From assembly GCA_037447655.1 (NCBI GenBank), contig JBBHKE010002080.1, positions 1 through 64,000 on the forward strand: a stretch of 64,000 nucleotides of DNA. Reading direction: 5' to 3'. This DNA is from Zygnema cylindricum (Eukaryota; Streptophyta; Zygnematophyceae; Zygnematales; Zygnemataceae). Positions 30,472-43,925 of the stretch are shown here, piece by piece; positions within the stretch are counted from its first letter, which is position 1; each line of letters begins with the position of its first letter. A program made the position numbers and the translations under genes. The notes under the pieces are model-generated. The model saw nothing but the letters and a program-made list of their open reading frames with translations. It had not been told where the DNA came from and did no database searches.

Positions 30472-30850
30472 ATTGAAACAGTTACAGTTAAATGAATTAT
30501 CCTACCTGATAATGTTTAATTAATTATCAAACTATTTAGTACGTAACACTAGTTCTAGACATAACAGCTAAGGCTACCGACTGCCGGCTGTCAGCCGGCG
30601 GGTAGGTACCAGGATCAAATCCTGTGGCCGGCATATACCTTTTAGTAAATAAACCCCTAACTAATATATATTTCCCGTAAACCTCTGGATAGCCTAGGTA
30701 GCCATGGCTCTAGCTCCCTCTCCAATTTCTCAGTGACTGCGACAAGTTTGAGAGTTGGAGAGAGAAGTTAGAGGTAGACTGCCTCGGCTTCTTTCTATAT
30801 TTCTATTTAGACCTAGAAAATACTTAAAAAATGGACCATTAATTTCTACA
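30472..30850 (-). mobile_element. Copia LTR fragment (U3 side), same family as 48837-55324
   Basis: Read on the minus strand it starts TGTAGAAATTAATGG (30850 downward) and follows the first ~375 bases of the copia LTR, then breaks off near 30472. It contains the tRNA-like segment of this family around 30565-30640, read on the + strand. Confidence 0.85.
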
Positions 30851-30879
30851 AATTTCCCTTGAAGTTAATTAAGGTAATG

Positions 30880-31299
30880 TACAAAATAGTGTAAAGAACG
30901 AAAGTACAATAAGATCTAAATAGTGTGGTGTACGGTCGATGTCAGACCGTACATAAATGTACCTTTTCAAGTGAAAAAATTACAAAAAATGAATTAAATG
31001 AGACGCGCTTGCATAGGAACGTGTTCTAAAAAAACCGGATTATTCTAACACGTAAATTAGTCTGACATGTACGGATATTTAAATTTCACGACGGTGTACG
31101 ATTTCTAATATTTTGTACGGACACATATATTAATGTATATGATCGTACGACGAATATTCTATTTTTGTTGTTCCCAAATTAGCGTAATGTCGAATTTAGA
31201 ATACACCTTTAAAAAAAAATCAAATTCTTAATTAGCATAAATTACTGAAAATTTTCTTCAGCACTATTTAAACTTTGACACTAGTAACGATTCGCGGTA
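30880..31299. mobile_element. Mariner-type MITE, left end lost
   Basis: The right end AGTAACGATTCGCGGTATAG and the interior (gtcagaccgtacataaatgt) mark the 540-bp subfamily. The expected left end is missing next to the copia LTR fragment. Confidence 0.55.
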
Positions 31300-32488
31300 T
31301 AGTAATCCCAATAGTTAAGACCGTACATGGAGTACATTTTTGTCGTTAATGCGGTATTAATAGAATGTACAATAGAATGTCGGTTGTCCAAAACCCGTCA
31401 AGTTTTGTAGAATTTCCCGCCTATGCACCAAACAAGATACCCAAAAAGAAAATTATGTTTAAAATGTATTAGTTTTGAAACTATACTAAAATACGAATTT
31501 TATTTGATATGATATGGTGTATGGTACACACACCTAAACGCTGACGTCAATCATACGTTTTGTACGTCAATATTTATGTCAAACAAAATTAGTTTCATTT
31601 GCTTCGCTCAGACGCTGAATAGGACAAGACACTTTTACTACAGTTCTGAATTCTTAATTGCCTCATAGTTCTTATGTAGACATGCCACTCTATTTAAGGG
31701 TGTGAAATCCCATCCATTCAATTCATTAAAATGAGCTTCTCCTTTCCTTTTAACCTATTAGCCTTTTTTTTAAACTCCTACTTTGCCTTAAAATGTTATT
31801 AAAAAAAAAGAAAAGAACTAGCCATTGACTATGGTTTCTAATTGTGATTTTATGGATATGCATTTCAACCACTAACTTAACTTTACAAAAGTAAAATACC
31901 TGTTTTGTTGGGTAAAATACGAATTAAGCTTACTTTAATAATTTAATTCGTCCTTTATATTATAACGCATAGTAGAAATATTGTTTGAAATCTGACAGAA
32001 ACTATAAGTGTTGTGTATTGGGATTTTTTTGCCAATATTCAATATGTACCTTTTGTTGTCCTACCGATAATCGATATATCGATACGGTATATCGGTAAGG
32101 CAAAAATCGATATGATTACCGATAAAAAAAATAATTTCCGAAAAACATTTGGGGAAAATGTTCATAAGCGCCCCCCCTCTTCCCCTTTGCAACAACTCCG
32201 TACTTATTCCGTACTTATGTTCGTACAGTACCTAGTTCCGCACTGTGGTACGTGAATATTTTTTCTGTAGCCCCGCTCCGTATCACGATTGATGTATTTT
32301 AATTTCGTACTACAGTTCCGTAGTGTAGGACGGACTCCTCCACAGCAAATAAATCGACATACTATTTGTTGGTTCCCTCACGATTCGGTAGACGATATTT
32401 CAGCTATCCGATTTATCGCGATGGGAAATTGCCCGATACACATCACCAGAAATTATATACTGAACTTTTTCGTTCGTCAGGTAATATT
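31300..32488. other. No gene recognised; hAT-2-like remnant
   Basis: The segment 32050-32125 carries CGATAATCGATATATCGATA and related words as in hAT-2, without ends. The rest is AT-rich DNA. Confidence 0.45.
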
Positions 32489-32636
32489 TTGTTGTTCTTT
32501 TTGGTAAACATTTGTTCTTCTTTTCGGTAACATTTGTTGTTTTTTTTGGTAACATTTGTTATTCTTTTTGGTAACATTTGTTGTTTTTTTTGGTAACATT
32601 TGTTATTCTTTTTGGTAACATATGTTATTTTTTTTG
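32489..32636. repeat. 22-bp minisatellite, about 7 units
   Basis: The unit is GGTAACATTTGTT plus a T-rich tail. Units alternate between GTTGTTTTTTTT and GTTATTCTTTTT tails, so a 43-44-bp higher-order repeat is visible. On the minus strand it translates as repeats of TKKNNKCYQKK in every frame-compatible unit. Confidence 0.85.
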
Positions 32637-32649
32637 ACATTCGAAATTA

Positions 32650-32774
32650 AATTAGCAGCGCTATTTAAGGACGTGGACCATAATCTGCCACGTTTCTGGC
32701 ACTAAATTAGAATCAATAACACTATATTTTTTTTTACGCTATTTAAACTTTGACACTAATAACGATGCGCGGTG
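32650..32774. mobile_element. Mariner-type MITE remnant
   Basis: The right end ACTAATAACGATGCGCGGTG is followed by TA. The interior shares ggacgtggaccataatctgc with 23821-23999 in inverted orientation. The left end is not found. Confidence 0.6.
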
Positions 32775-32880
32775 TACTTTACATGGTAAATCTTTCTTCT
32801 TAGCGTAGATGGCCAGGTGTGAAATCTTGACTCATTTGGACAACCGAAATTTGGTACACCGGAGATACCAAGGTGTCTTA

Positions 32881-33588
32881 GGGCGTGTCCCCATGTGTTC
32901 AAGTAAGGGTTTTTTCCCGTCGTTTACACAGAAAATGGGACTTCCTACTTGAAAATATTACGCCGTACGAAAAATGGGCAAAAACTCAAACACATTTTGC
33001 GTCATCTTGGAACTTGAAATGTACGGCGATTTGGCAGTATTATCATCGCGACCCACTTCCAGCTCATCTTCACACTTGCACTTAAATCAAATCGCGACCT
33101 GCTTTTAATCAAAATACTACCCTATTGACGAATAGAAAGCCTGGGTTGCACGCGTCAAAAGTTTTCATTTGTTTTTTTGCAGTTGGGAGAATACACGAAA
33201 AAAAATATGTTTGTCCGTTTGCTTATGTTGTCCACTTGTGGGCGTCTACAAATGTCATTTTGTAGACGTAGGCGATTGCTTATGTCGTTCACGTGTGGGC
33301 GTCAACAAATGACAGTCGGCGTCGACAATTGTCCTAGTATGTCAGGAGCTCTTTGCGGCGTACAAATGTCCGCAATTTGTTCCGAGATCGTTGGCGTCTA
33401 CAAATGTCAGCAGTTTGTCGGCGTCTACAGGTGTTGCAAGTATTGGCGACGTGTACAACTGCCACATATTCAAAATAATGAATGCGCAAGTAACGATTGA
33501 CATAGGCACACTTTGGAAAGTACACCGTAAAATCAGCGCTAAATTCCAAAATAACGTTTCAAAATATCGGTTACATGGGGACACGCCC
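32881..33588. mobile_element. PIF/Harbinger MITE with internal repeats
   Basis: The TIRs are GGGCGTGTCCCCATGT and ACATGGGGACACGCCC, and the TSD is TTA (32878-32880 and 33589-33591). The interior (33230-33460) repeats the word GGCGTCTACAAATGTC in several diverged copies in both orientations. No transposase is seen. Confidence 0.88.
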
Positions 33589-33591
33589 TTA

Positions 33592-36500
33592 GTACGAAAA
33601 TTGTACGGTATTCGAAATCGTCACGATTAAGGATAGGATTTCTGATTTGAATTCGACCAAAATTGTCGACTACCACTTGCGCTAGTACTGTACCGTCGGA
33701 TGTCAGAGAACTCCACGTGTCCTGCTATGTAGGAGATTGGAAACAGGGCCGGATGCTGTCGGCAAAGCATCTGCTTCGATTGTCTGCTGTCATGTGGTCA
33801 GAAAAAAACAATGCATATTGTACGGACAAATAAAAGAATACATTTTCTGGCATTCAATAATCCGCCGTTGGATCGGAATGACATCCTATCTACCTGCCGA
33901 GCCTGCTATTGTCTTGTAAGATGTCGGTGTATCCGTCCGTAATACTTAGCTGTCACATCCAATTATCTTCCAGCACTTGTCTGTAGCGACATTTATGGAT
34001 TTTCTATAAGACTCTATAAGACTCTGTCACGCCCACGTCTCTTGTTCATACACAAAGGCAAAACGAATGTGCTTCGATTAACGACAAATTCAACGAACAA
34101 AAGGAAGGTTCCTTTTCTTTGGCGCGCAGGAAAAGCGAGGACGACAACTTCCAATGAGATTGCACCACCTCCAAATTCCACGTGTCCAGATGATGAAATT
34201 TGATTTTTTTTTTTCGGCACTTGAAATATTGTTGGATGTAGACTTTGCTCCCACTTGCAATCGTGTGGAGGATTGTTTGAAATTAAACCTACAATGAAAA
34301 TGTTTTTTTTTTTAACCTTCAAAAACTTGTGACCGAAAATAACTTGTACTTAGTTAGATGTCTTGATGAACTTCGAGATAATTTTGTTTTAGCTTCTCTA
34401 TAAGGTCACAATTAGAGTGCGAATTGTTGGAAAAAACTTCGACAAAGATTTATTGAATTCAAACAATAATTTCTGACGCTGGCTGTTTCTTTCGAATTCC
34501 CGGTTAATGATACATCTTAAATTTCAGAAATCAATGACATTGCATATTTTAGACAATGGGCAGGTTAATAAAATGAGATTTAATATTCATTTGATTGAAA
34601 ATCAAATTAGCATATAGACTAAAAGCTTCATTGCAATATTGTCAAAAATTGAAAAAATACACACCTCTCTTTTCGAGCTTAAGTTATATCGTTTTAAATT
34701 CCCAAAAATTATAGACAATCAAGGGATTGTTTGAACGATATTTAACATTCTGAAGTTTTATCTAATTTAACGGGGTGATGACAGCACTTCTCAAGAATTA
34801 AGAGCAAAAAATGGATGCAGAATTTCTTTTGAAGGCAGGAAAATTAGAGGTTAATGAGAAGGGTGAGTTTCCACGACGAGGTTTTGGAAGATTGAAAGGA
34901 CAAGGACGAAACAGCACAGAAAATGGTATGATAATGTGCCAAGGCATCTTTTAAACATAAAGTTATTAAAATCTTTCATTCTGGAATCCATAATTTCAAT
35001 CCCGGTTATCCTTACTAGTGTGGATTGTGATTGCGATACTAGAGTTCAATAGACAGAATGTCTTGTGTGTTTCTCTCAAATAATTTCCATAATTAGGTGC
35101 ATTCAGGAAATTTACGTTCTCTTCAGAATAAAATTGACTAGACTTAAAAATCCATGAACTGTAAGTTAATTCACAAATAATGTTTCATTTAATTGTACAA
35201 TGTGTTAATCATTGTTTGAATGTACACATTTACATCCTACTTGACAAAAACCCTTCATTCCTTTTAATAAATTGTAAACCAGTCACCAACATTAGCGTGG
35301 ATTCTTTCCACACTAATTCTGGTAAAATTGTCTCAAATTAGATGTCGGTATTACTATCTCCCATAATGAGAATCTTTAGTATTATCCACTGCGTAACGAA
35401 ATTAAGGAAGGAAACGTTAGGAAATAAAAAACTTAAAAGCACAAAAAGTTTACTTATTTCAAGCATAGTCACCAGTATTTGGGGATTTTCGGAAAAATAA
35501 GAGCCTATTCAGCGGCACCCCCTCATTCACAGAAAACAGGGGACAAATTCAGAGAAGCATCCTACTAAGCCACTAGCCACTCAGAGAATTCCAGATTTAT
35601 CCTCTCATGTGTAGTATAAGGTGAGGCCCTTAAACATCTATGCTGCACTAGCTATCATTCAGCAAAATCTTCAAAGGATTACCTCTGTAGCTGGCTACTC
35701 CTCTCCAGCGTACAACACATTCTCATATATCCTAAAGGATGTACCATTTCAGTAAAACGGAGTATAGGGACGCTCAATTTATCGTCTATCTTAAATGCCA
35801 GGGACCATCATGGTACTATGAAACAACGTATGACCAAATGCAACCAAAAAGTATAAGACCTTGAATTGGAGCCAGTGTAGTACCAAAAGGTGAAAAGTAC
35901 CATAAGAACCTCCAAGACGTGCGGTGAAAATGTTAATGACCGGTAACTTACATATAGTACAAAATTACACATTAGTAAGTGTACTTTCAAACACCTCGAC
36001 TCACTTACTAATGTGTTAGCTTTCAAAATTTTACTTCAGCATCTTAAAATTTGCATGACAATTTGGAACTCATTAAACTTCCTCAATCTCTAATAAATAT
36101 CTCCACTTTAGAAGTTTGATCCCCATGTTTCCATCTTGCTTCCAAAATCCTTGCATTACTTGCTAGCACTTTCTTTTCTCTCCTTTTTGTGTACTTCGAG
36201 GCAATGCATTTTACTCACTAATTTATTTCTTTCAGAATCTTTATCCAATTGCACATTTTCATCCTCTATCTGACATAATCTCAAGAGAACCTCGTTTTAT
36301 TGGTAGAATCTCACTATTAATCTACATTTCCTTCTACTTTTGGTACTGTCTCCACATCTCCCTCATTATCTCTAGAATCAAGTCTGGTCACTTGGTTGAA
36401 AGCCGCCCGAATTTCCCAAGAAATTTGAAGTTGTCTGACTTCAATGTTCGAGAATCATTCATTCTTTTAATAATGAGACCTCATCCTCATTAAATTGGTT

Positions 36501-37990
36501 TAGTGCTGTATCCTTGACTCATTCGGGTTGCTATCACCTACTGTAGGCCTCACCTTATATTTTTCCACTATATCTCAAGAAAGTGTTCGAAATCTTACTG
36601 ATTTGAGAATTGCCAATAATTTCACAACTAGATCAGCTGTTCGATCCTCATCCTCACCAAATTGATTGTGCGATTTTTCCGTCGCCTCATTCGGATTGTC
36701 ACGGCCTATTATAGGCCTCCCCCTTTTTTTGTCAACTATATCCCATAACTGCTATGCTTTCTTGTAAACTTGGCCCATGGTCCATGATGAGAAATATTTA
36801 CATTATCCACAAAGCATCGAAGTTAAGATATGAAAGGGAGGCACAATTGGGAACTCACCTGACTTAACACGCAACAAAGCTTTCTGGACAAGGTATGTTT
36901 ATCTTTCATTTAAAATCTTTTGAGGAGCTTGAAATATACTAGTAAAGTGATCCGATTCTGGACAAGGAATTGAGTGCTAAGTTTCTCCTTGAGAGTTCCG
37001 TCTTCACCTAATAAACTTACTACAAACCAAATCTAAGAGTTGCGCAAAGTGGTGATTTTTTAACATCGATTCTGCACGAGCTATTATGTAGCAAAATTCT
37101 TGATGACTCACCTCAATAGTTGGCTACTCCAGTCTCCTGTGTAGGCCATATTCACATGAAATTCCAAGGTACGCATCACTTTTAAGCGTGGAATATACGT
37201 TGGATGCATTCCACTGGAACTTATGTTTAGTGCAAGACGGATTTTTGTAAAATACAAAAACTAGAATGAAATTAGACGGTAGAGTCACTAGTGCAAGCCA
37301 ATCTTATAATAATTTTTCTTAATCAAGTGAATTGAGAACAACAAGACGATTTTGTGCTGAAAAAAATTCACCATAAAAATAGTGTAAAATAGACAAATTT
37401 GACTTTACTCGTGGTGGTAACCGAATCCCAACTCCACCTAAACCCGAGAGGAAAGAAGTATCTAATTTTCTGAGTGGAGAAATTTCTAATCGTAAGGAAA
37501 ACTGATATTGTTGGATTGATAGAAACTTGTCATGAAACTCGAAATGAGTGACGAAAATAAATTTCTCATCTCATTTGTGGAATATTTTAGAAGTTTTAGA
37601 AGTCGTATAAAATAAAAAGTTTCGGAAAAAACCCTTTGTAGAGATTTTGGGTAGATTTGCAACTAGAATTCATGGCTAGTTTCTGCATCAGCTGTGAAGC
37701 TATAGCATGAGAGTGATGAGATTATATAGCCATTTGTAGAGATGCGTAAATGGATATGAAATAAATCGTAAGACATAACCAGTGAAAGGTAGTTCAAGCT
37801 TATTTTGCTGGAGAATTTGTACAAGATGTGATAAATCACGCAAAAAGGGATAATTTTTTGGAGATTGTCTTTTGATTTTGTTTGAAGGAGAAATATAGTT
37901 TAAAAGTGAGCGAGTTGAAATTCTGCATATTGGTATTACAAAAATATTGTATGTCGTGGGAGGGGTGAGAGGCGGATGACGAGGATTTTG
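33592..37990. other. 4.4 kb without a recognisable gene; diverged repeats
   Basis: No ORF has a known domain. An inverted repeat with 15-bp perfect arms (ACACATTAGTAAGTG, 35967-35981; partner 36002-36016) lies around a 20-base loop. Two diverged copies of one segment occur: catctatgctgcactagcta (from 35637) and catcgattctgcacgagcta (from 37065), each followed by a ggctactcc word. A second pair with CATTCGGRTTGYYA and TATAGGCCTC words lies at about 36440-36590 and 36640-36750. These look like old non-coding repeats. Confidence 0.5.
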
Positions 37991-38344
37991 CCCATCAACT
38001 AATGAGCGATGGAAGTTTACAAGCGATGGAGAAATAATGGGAGAATAGAGGAAGGGAATGAAGAAGGAGGTGGATGGAGAGAAGATAGGAGAGATGGAAG
38101 TTGGTGAGAAGGGGAGGGAAATACGGGAAAAGGATAGGAAATGAGGGAAAAGAGGAGAGGAGAGGGCAAAAAGAAGAAAGTAGAAGGACAGCGGAGAGAG
38201 AATGATGGAGGAGAGAAGGGGACAAGGAGGAGAAAGAGGGGGGGGGACGAAGGGAGATCAAAAGAGAGGAAGCGAGAGAGACAGAGAGAAAGACATGGGG
38301 CGAGGGGCAGAAAGATAGAGCGAAAGAGAGACAGAGTGGGGGAT

Positions 38345-38510
38345 AATGGAAGAGATGTTAGAATTCTGTGTCCATTTCCTGCTAAGGACCAGAAGTTAAA
38401 GTTAGTCAAACGTTGCGTGAGAACGAACCAACCGAAGTCCTGTTTGGTACATGTACGGTTGAGTAGACGTCAAGTTAACTTTGCGTAGACGTAAAAAATC
38501 CTTCAACAAG
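38345..38510. other. Normal-composition island inside the polypurine tract
   Basis: About 165 bases with all four nucleotides (from gttagaattctgtgtccatt to gtagacgtaaaaaatccttc). It has no ORF or RNA signature. Two GTAGACGT words lie 24 bases apart (38461-38468 and 38485-38492). Confidence 0.7.
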
Positions 38511-41500
38511 GGAGGAACTAAGAAAGAAACGAGCCATGGAGAAGGGAGAGGTAGGGGGAGCGGCAGATAGTGCGGAATTGAAAAGGAAAAGGGAAGAGAG
38601 AAGAAGAGGGAAGGGGAGAGCGGTAAGAGTGGATATGACGAAGGATAGAGAATAGGAGGATTGAAGAGAGGGAGAGAGAGAACCAGGAAGGAGGAGAGTG
38701 GGTGGAATTGAGAGAGGGAGTGAGTGCAGAGAGAAATGGAGAGAGTATAAGGGATAAAGAGAGAGAGGAAGAGAGAGGGGGAGGCTAATTCTGCCAAATA
38801 TAGATGAGAGGTGCAGAGGGCGAGAGGGGGAGAGAAAGAGAGTCGGGAACATAGAGAATAAGAGGAAGGGGATCAAAGTAGTACACGAATTGATGAGGAG
38901 AAAAGCATAGAGGGAGGGAGAGCGAGAGAGACAGAGGGAGAAAGAGAGAGAGAGAGAGAGGGGGGGAGAGAGGGAGAGAGAGAGGGAGAGGGAGATGGTG
39001 AAAGCGAGATAAGTAATGATGGAAACGCGGAAAGACTCCTGTAATCGGAAAGTATGAGATTGGAGATGGGAATAGGTAGAGGGATAAAGTGGAAGAGATT
39101 AGTGATTGGGAGAGACGGAAAATAAAGGAGAGAGAAAGGCGAGAAAGTTAGGTGGAGATAGAGCGAAGTTGAGAAGCCAGGGGAAAGAGAGGGCCGAATC
39201 GAAAGTGGAGATACAAAGAAAGGAAATCGGAAGTGTAAAAAGATGGATATAACTTAGGATAGAGAGAGGGGAGGAGAGGAGTGTTCGGGAGAGGATGAGC
39301 TGAGAGTGAAGATGGTATGACGGAAAGCGAGGAGAGTGATGTGGAGAGAATACATGGAGAGGCATAGAGAGGGAAGTAGGGGGAGATGGAGAGGTGGAGG
39401 GGCGGAGACAAGTTGAGAGAGAAGGGAGAGGGAGAGTGGAAGCTAGTACTTGTGAGAGTGAAATATTATAAGGGAGGAGGAGAGAATTGTGGGAGAAAGG
39501 GGTGAGTGAGAAATTTGTGTAGAGGGAGGGTGGCGAGAGGGAGAGTGGTAAAGCGGGAGAGAGAGCGAGACAGTGGAGAAGGGATAATTTAGACTGAAAA
39601 TGGGTCTAGTATTCCTTGTAGCTATAGAGGAGGGAGGTAAGATGTGGAAAGGCCGAGAGGGAGAGGGGATGTGTATGGCGTCGAAGAATGGAGAGAAGGA
39701 GAAGTGGGAAAAGAGATGAGAAGTAGTGGAGGGGAGGAAAGAGGAGAGGAAAAGTTGGAAGGTGAGAGAGAGAGGGAGAGAGTGGAAGGTCGAGGATAAA
39801 TAGAGGTGTGAAGGGGAAAGAGGAGATAGAAAGAGGTGGAGAGAGAGGAAAGGAGATGGAAGAGGTTGAGACGGAAGCGGAGAAACGGGGGAAGTTGAGA
39901 GGTAGAGAGGGAGCTACGAAGATAGGGAGAAGGCGATAGAGAGAGTGATAGAGTTGATGGGAGAGCATAGGTGGTAAGGTGGGGAAAGGGAAAGGATAAT
40001 TGGAGAGAGGCAGAAAAAGAAGAAGAGGGGGAAAAGTGAGGAGGTCCTCATACGGAGAGGAGAAGTGAGAGTTGGGAAGTGAGAGGGGAGAGGAAGGCGG
40101 GAGGCAGAGGGGAGAGAGAGAAAGGGAGACAACAGAAGAGGAGGGATGGAGTGGAAAGAGAGGGTGAGAGTGACAGCGGGGATAAGAAAAGATGAAGATA
40201 GGAGGAACGGTGTGAAAGGCAGGTAAAGGAAGGGAGAGGGAGGGAGAGAGGAAAAGTTCACAGGAGTGATACAGAAGATGAGGAGTACAGGGAGAGTGAG
40301 AGGGTGAGAGAGAGAAAGGACAGATGGACGGACATTGGGAGGCAGTCAGAGAGGGGAATAATTGAGCGACAAAGAGCGAAAGATAAGGGGATAGTTGGTG
40401 AGGAGCAGAGGGGTAGAGGAAAAGAGTGGGACAATAGGCAGAGTAGCAGTGTCAAAGTGGAAGACAAGGAGAGAGGCAGAGACGGAGAGTTGGCGGGGAA
40501 AGACTGAGCCGGGGAGAGGCGAAAAGAGTCGACAGGATAAAGGAGAAAAACGGAGAGGTTTGTATGGGGTGAGAGGGAGAAACGGAGACGGGAGATGCTT
40601 AAAAAGTGGAAGGAGAGAGAGTGAGGTAAAGATGACCTAGGATGAAATGGAGAGATAGACATGGGAGAAAAAAGGGGGGAGAGTCGGAGTGCAAAGAGGA
40701 AGCAAGGTATTGAGTTATTTGAATGTGGGGGGGGGTGAAAGGAGGGGAGGGAGTTAGATAGGGAGGAGACGAGGAACGGTAGAAAGTCAGTGATGAAATA
40801 GGGAGGAATGAAAATATGGAGAAGGGGGAGTATGAAGCGATAGAGAGAATGGGGAGGGGGGGAAGAGAGCGAAGTGAGGGAGAGAGGGAGAGAGTGACAT
40901 ACTGAGAGAAAGAGGTGGAATGTGTTAGGGAGAGGGCCACTGGGTGCAGAAGGGACATGGGCCTGGTTTAGAGAGCGAAAGATGCGAGGACAAGGGAGAG
41001 GGGAAAAGGTGGCGAGAAGACGGCGAAAAGAGAAATAGTTAGAGAGGGAGAAGAGGTGATTGATACTGGAAAGAGGGAAAAAGGAGAAGAGGAGAGGGAA
41101 AGAAGGAATGGAGAGGGAGAGGCGGGAGAGTGAGATATATGGAAGGAGAGTGGGAGGGGAAAAATGAAGAGGGAAAGTGACGAGGGAAGTAGAAACAGAG
41201 GGACAGAATGATGGTTGAAGTTGAAATGGGTGAAGGCATGAGATGGTTTTTGTTTTAGAGGGGATGAGCATGACTGGTAGAAAGGGAGGGATGGAGAAGG
41301 TAGAGGGAGGGAGAGAGAGAGGGAGAGGGGGCAGGAGAGGGAGAGTGGAGAAAGGAGAAAATTGTGGAGGCTGAAGGGTGGATACAGAGAAACTGGAGAA
41401 GTGAAAAAGGGGAGACCGGGAGGGTTTGGGAAATAAATAAAGGTGAGAGGTTATGGGAGGTGAATGGAGAGGATGAACCAAGAGAGAGGGGGGCTGGAAT

Positions 41501-43664
41501 AGTGGAAGAGGGACAAAAGGTAAGAATGAGGGAGGCAGAGAGGAAACGAGCCAGATTCATCGAGGAAGCGTGGAAGGACGGGAGAGGGAAAAGGAGAGAG
41601 TGAGAGAGGAATAGAATTTATGGAGAGATAGGAAAAGGATGGCGAATCGGAGTGATATTTAGGAGTGGATTGGGCCGAGGAGATGGTGGAGAAGGGGTGA
41701 TATGAAAGAGAAAGGGAAAAATCATCTTTGGGACGAGTTGAAGCGATATGTTGACTGAGAGAGAGAAAAAAAGTGTGGTAGTAATCGGAGGAAGGAGAAC
41801 GGGAGAGAGAGAAAGGGAAACAGGGGATGAGAGGGAGGGACATCGGTACAGATAAAGAAGTAGGCAAAGAAGGAGCTTTTGAAGGGGAAATTATTGGCAG
41901 TTGCGGAATGCGGGAGTGGCAAGGAAGGATAGATGGAAATTGGGGGAAGTTGGAGATGGGGGAAGGGGAGATTGGGGGATAGGGACAGGTAGTGCCCCAA
42001 AGGGATTAGCGGGAGAACAAGATAGGGGATGGGGAGAGGAACAGCGGGTTGATGAAGTGGTGTAGGAAGAGGGGAAGATGACAGTCGGGGAGGAAAAGAG
42101 GGAGAGAGGTAAAGATGTAGACAGGGAGAGATCCAGGGCGGTATTACGAGAGAAATCGGAGAGCGAGAGGAGTTGCATAGAGGGAGGGAAGAGACGAGGG
42201 GGAGTGGACAGATCGGGTGAAATTTCAGCGAGAAACGGAGAGGGAGAGAGGGAGAGGGTTAATGGGTGAGGAGAGGCAAAGAGAGGAGCAGGGAAGCGAG
42301 GAGAAAGGGAGTGGAGGCTGAAGTAGAAGGGACAGAGTGAGGGAGAAGTGAGTGAGGGCGATTGGGATAACAGAATTGAGGGAAGAAAAAAATCAAGAAT
42401 AGAGGAAGAGGAGGAGGGGATACGGGAAGATCTGTAGTGGAGAAATGGACTAGGGAAAGTAGAGAGCGAGAGTGGGTGAGAGGAGTTGACGGGAGTGGTG
42501 GTGTGAAAAGAGGCAAGTGTCGGCTATTTGGAGAAAGATAAAACGGACAAGGAGGAAGGAAGGACGGGTGTGGGAAGATAAAGGAAGAGATGGTTATAGA
42601 AGAGATAAGAACAATGGAGATGCGGACGGTCAGAGAGGAAGATAGTATGAAAGGATTGAGGAAGAGTTGAACAGAGGGAGAGTGAGTGAGATAGGCAGAT
42701 GGAGAGATAGTTAGAGGTGTGGCGCGAAAGAAACGAATAGGGAGATAAAGGCAGTATGGCGACTGAGGGTAAGATAGACGAGAAGGGAAGGGAAGTAATA
42801 GGGGGGGAGTAGGTGGTTGGTAAGAAAACAAAGAGGTAGAGTGGTAGATTTCGCAAGCGGGAGAGACTAGGATAGGAAGGGATGTGGAGAGTCGGACAAA
42901 AGGAGAAAAGGAGAAATGGAGAAAGGGGGAAAGTGAGAGAGGGAGAAGGGGGAATAGAGCGAGGAGGGAAAGACAGGGAGAATTGTAGAGTACGAAGAAT
43001 AAGAGGGTGAGTATGAGAGAGGACTAATATGTAGAGGGAGAGACGAGGGAAGGGAGAGATAGAGAGGGATAGAGAGTTACAGTAGAAAGATGTCAGGAAG
43101 GGAGAATGGTAGAGAGAGAGAGGCGAGGGCGGGAATAAGTAGTGAGGGGAGAAGAGTTATGGTCGAGATAATTTGGGGAGGGAGAAGAGGGAGGGAAGTT
43201 AAGGTGGAAAGGAGGAAAATTGGAGAGAGGATAATGAAGGGTAAGGATAATTTGCGAGGGGTAGAAGGGAAGCCAAGGAAAAATGCATAGAAGGACGGGT
43301 AGAAAATGAAAGAGTAACAGTAAAACGTGACGGATACTGAAAGATGAAGGTGAGGGGAAGAAGAATGAGAGAGGTGGAGAAGGATGGAACAAAAAGAGAG
43401 CGGGGTAGGGGGGAAATAGAGAGAGAAGAAAGCAAGAGAAAAGAGAGAGGGAAAGGCAACGAGAGAGTGAGAGACAGATAGATGGAGAGAGAGACGGAGA
43501 GAGACATGAAGAGAGGGAAAGAGAGAGAGAGAGGGAGATAGCGAGAGAAAGAGGGAAAGATTTTGCAGAGTGTACACGGAGGGGTTGACGGGGATATAGA
43601 AAGAAAGACAGATTGGAAAAAAATGGAAATGTGTAGGGTGGAAGAGAGGAGATAGCAAGAGAGA

Positions 43665-43925
43665 GAGGGGAGAGGGGAGAGGGGAGAAGGGAGAGGGGAG
43701 AGGGGAGAGAGGGGAGAGGGGAGAGGGGAGAGGGGAGAGGGGAGAGGGGAGAGGGGAGAGGGGAGAGGGGAGAGGGGAGAGGGGAGAGGGGAGAGAGGGG
43801 AGAGGGGAGAGGGGAGAGGGGAGAGGGGAGGGGAGAGGGGAGAGGGGAGAGGGGAGAGGGGAGAGGGGAGAGGGGAGAGGGGAGAGGGGAGAGGGGAGAG
43901 GGAGAGGGGAGAGAGGGGGAGAGGG
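43665..43925. repeat. (AGAGGGG)n heptamer array
   Basis: Some 35 units of AGAGGGG stand in tandem, with a few 5- to 9-base variants. Runs of four G spaced by AGA make every four units a candidate G-quadruplex on the + strand. It is the most regular part of the polypurine tract. Confidence 0.9.

Noticed and set aside
34014-34322. 102-aa minus-strand ORF
   Set aside because: It starts in a poly-T/A run and shows no domain. A single such frame is expected by chance.
40258-41481. 407-aa minus-strand ORF and neighbours up to 368 aa (43077-44199)
   Set aside because: They are S/P/L/F-rich translations of the polypurine tract in any frame. Overlapping frames look alike, so they reflect composition and not genes.
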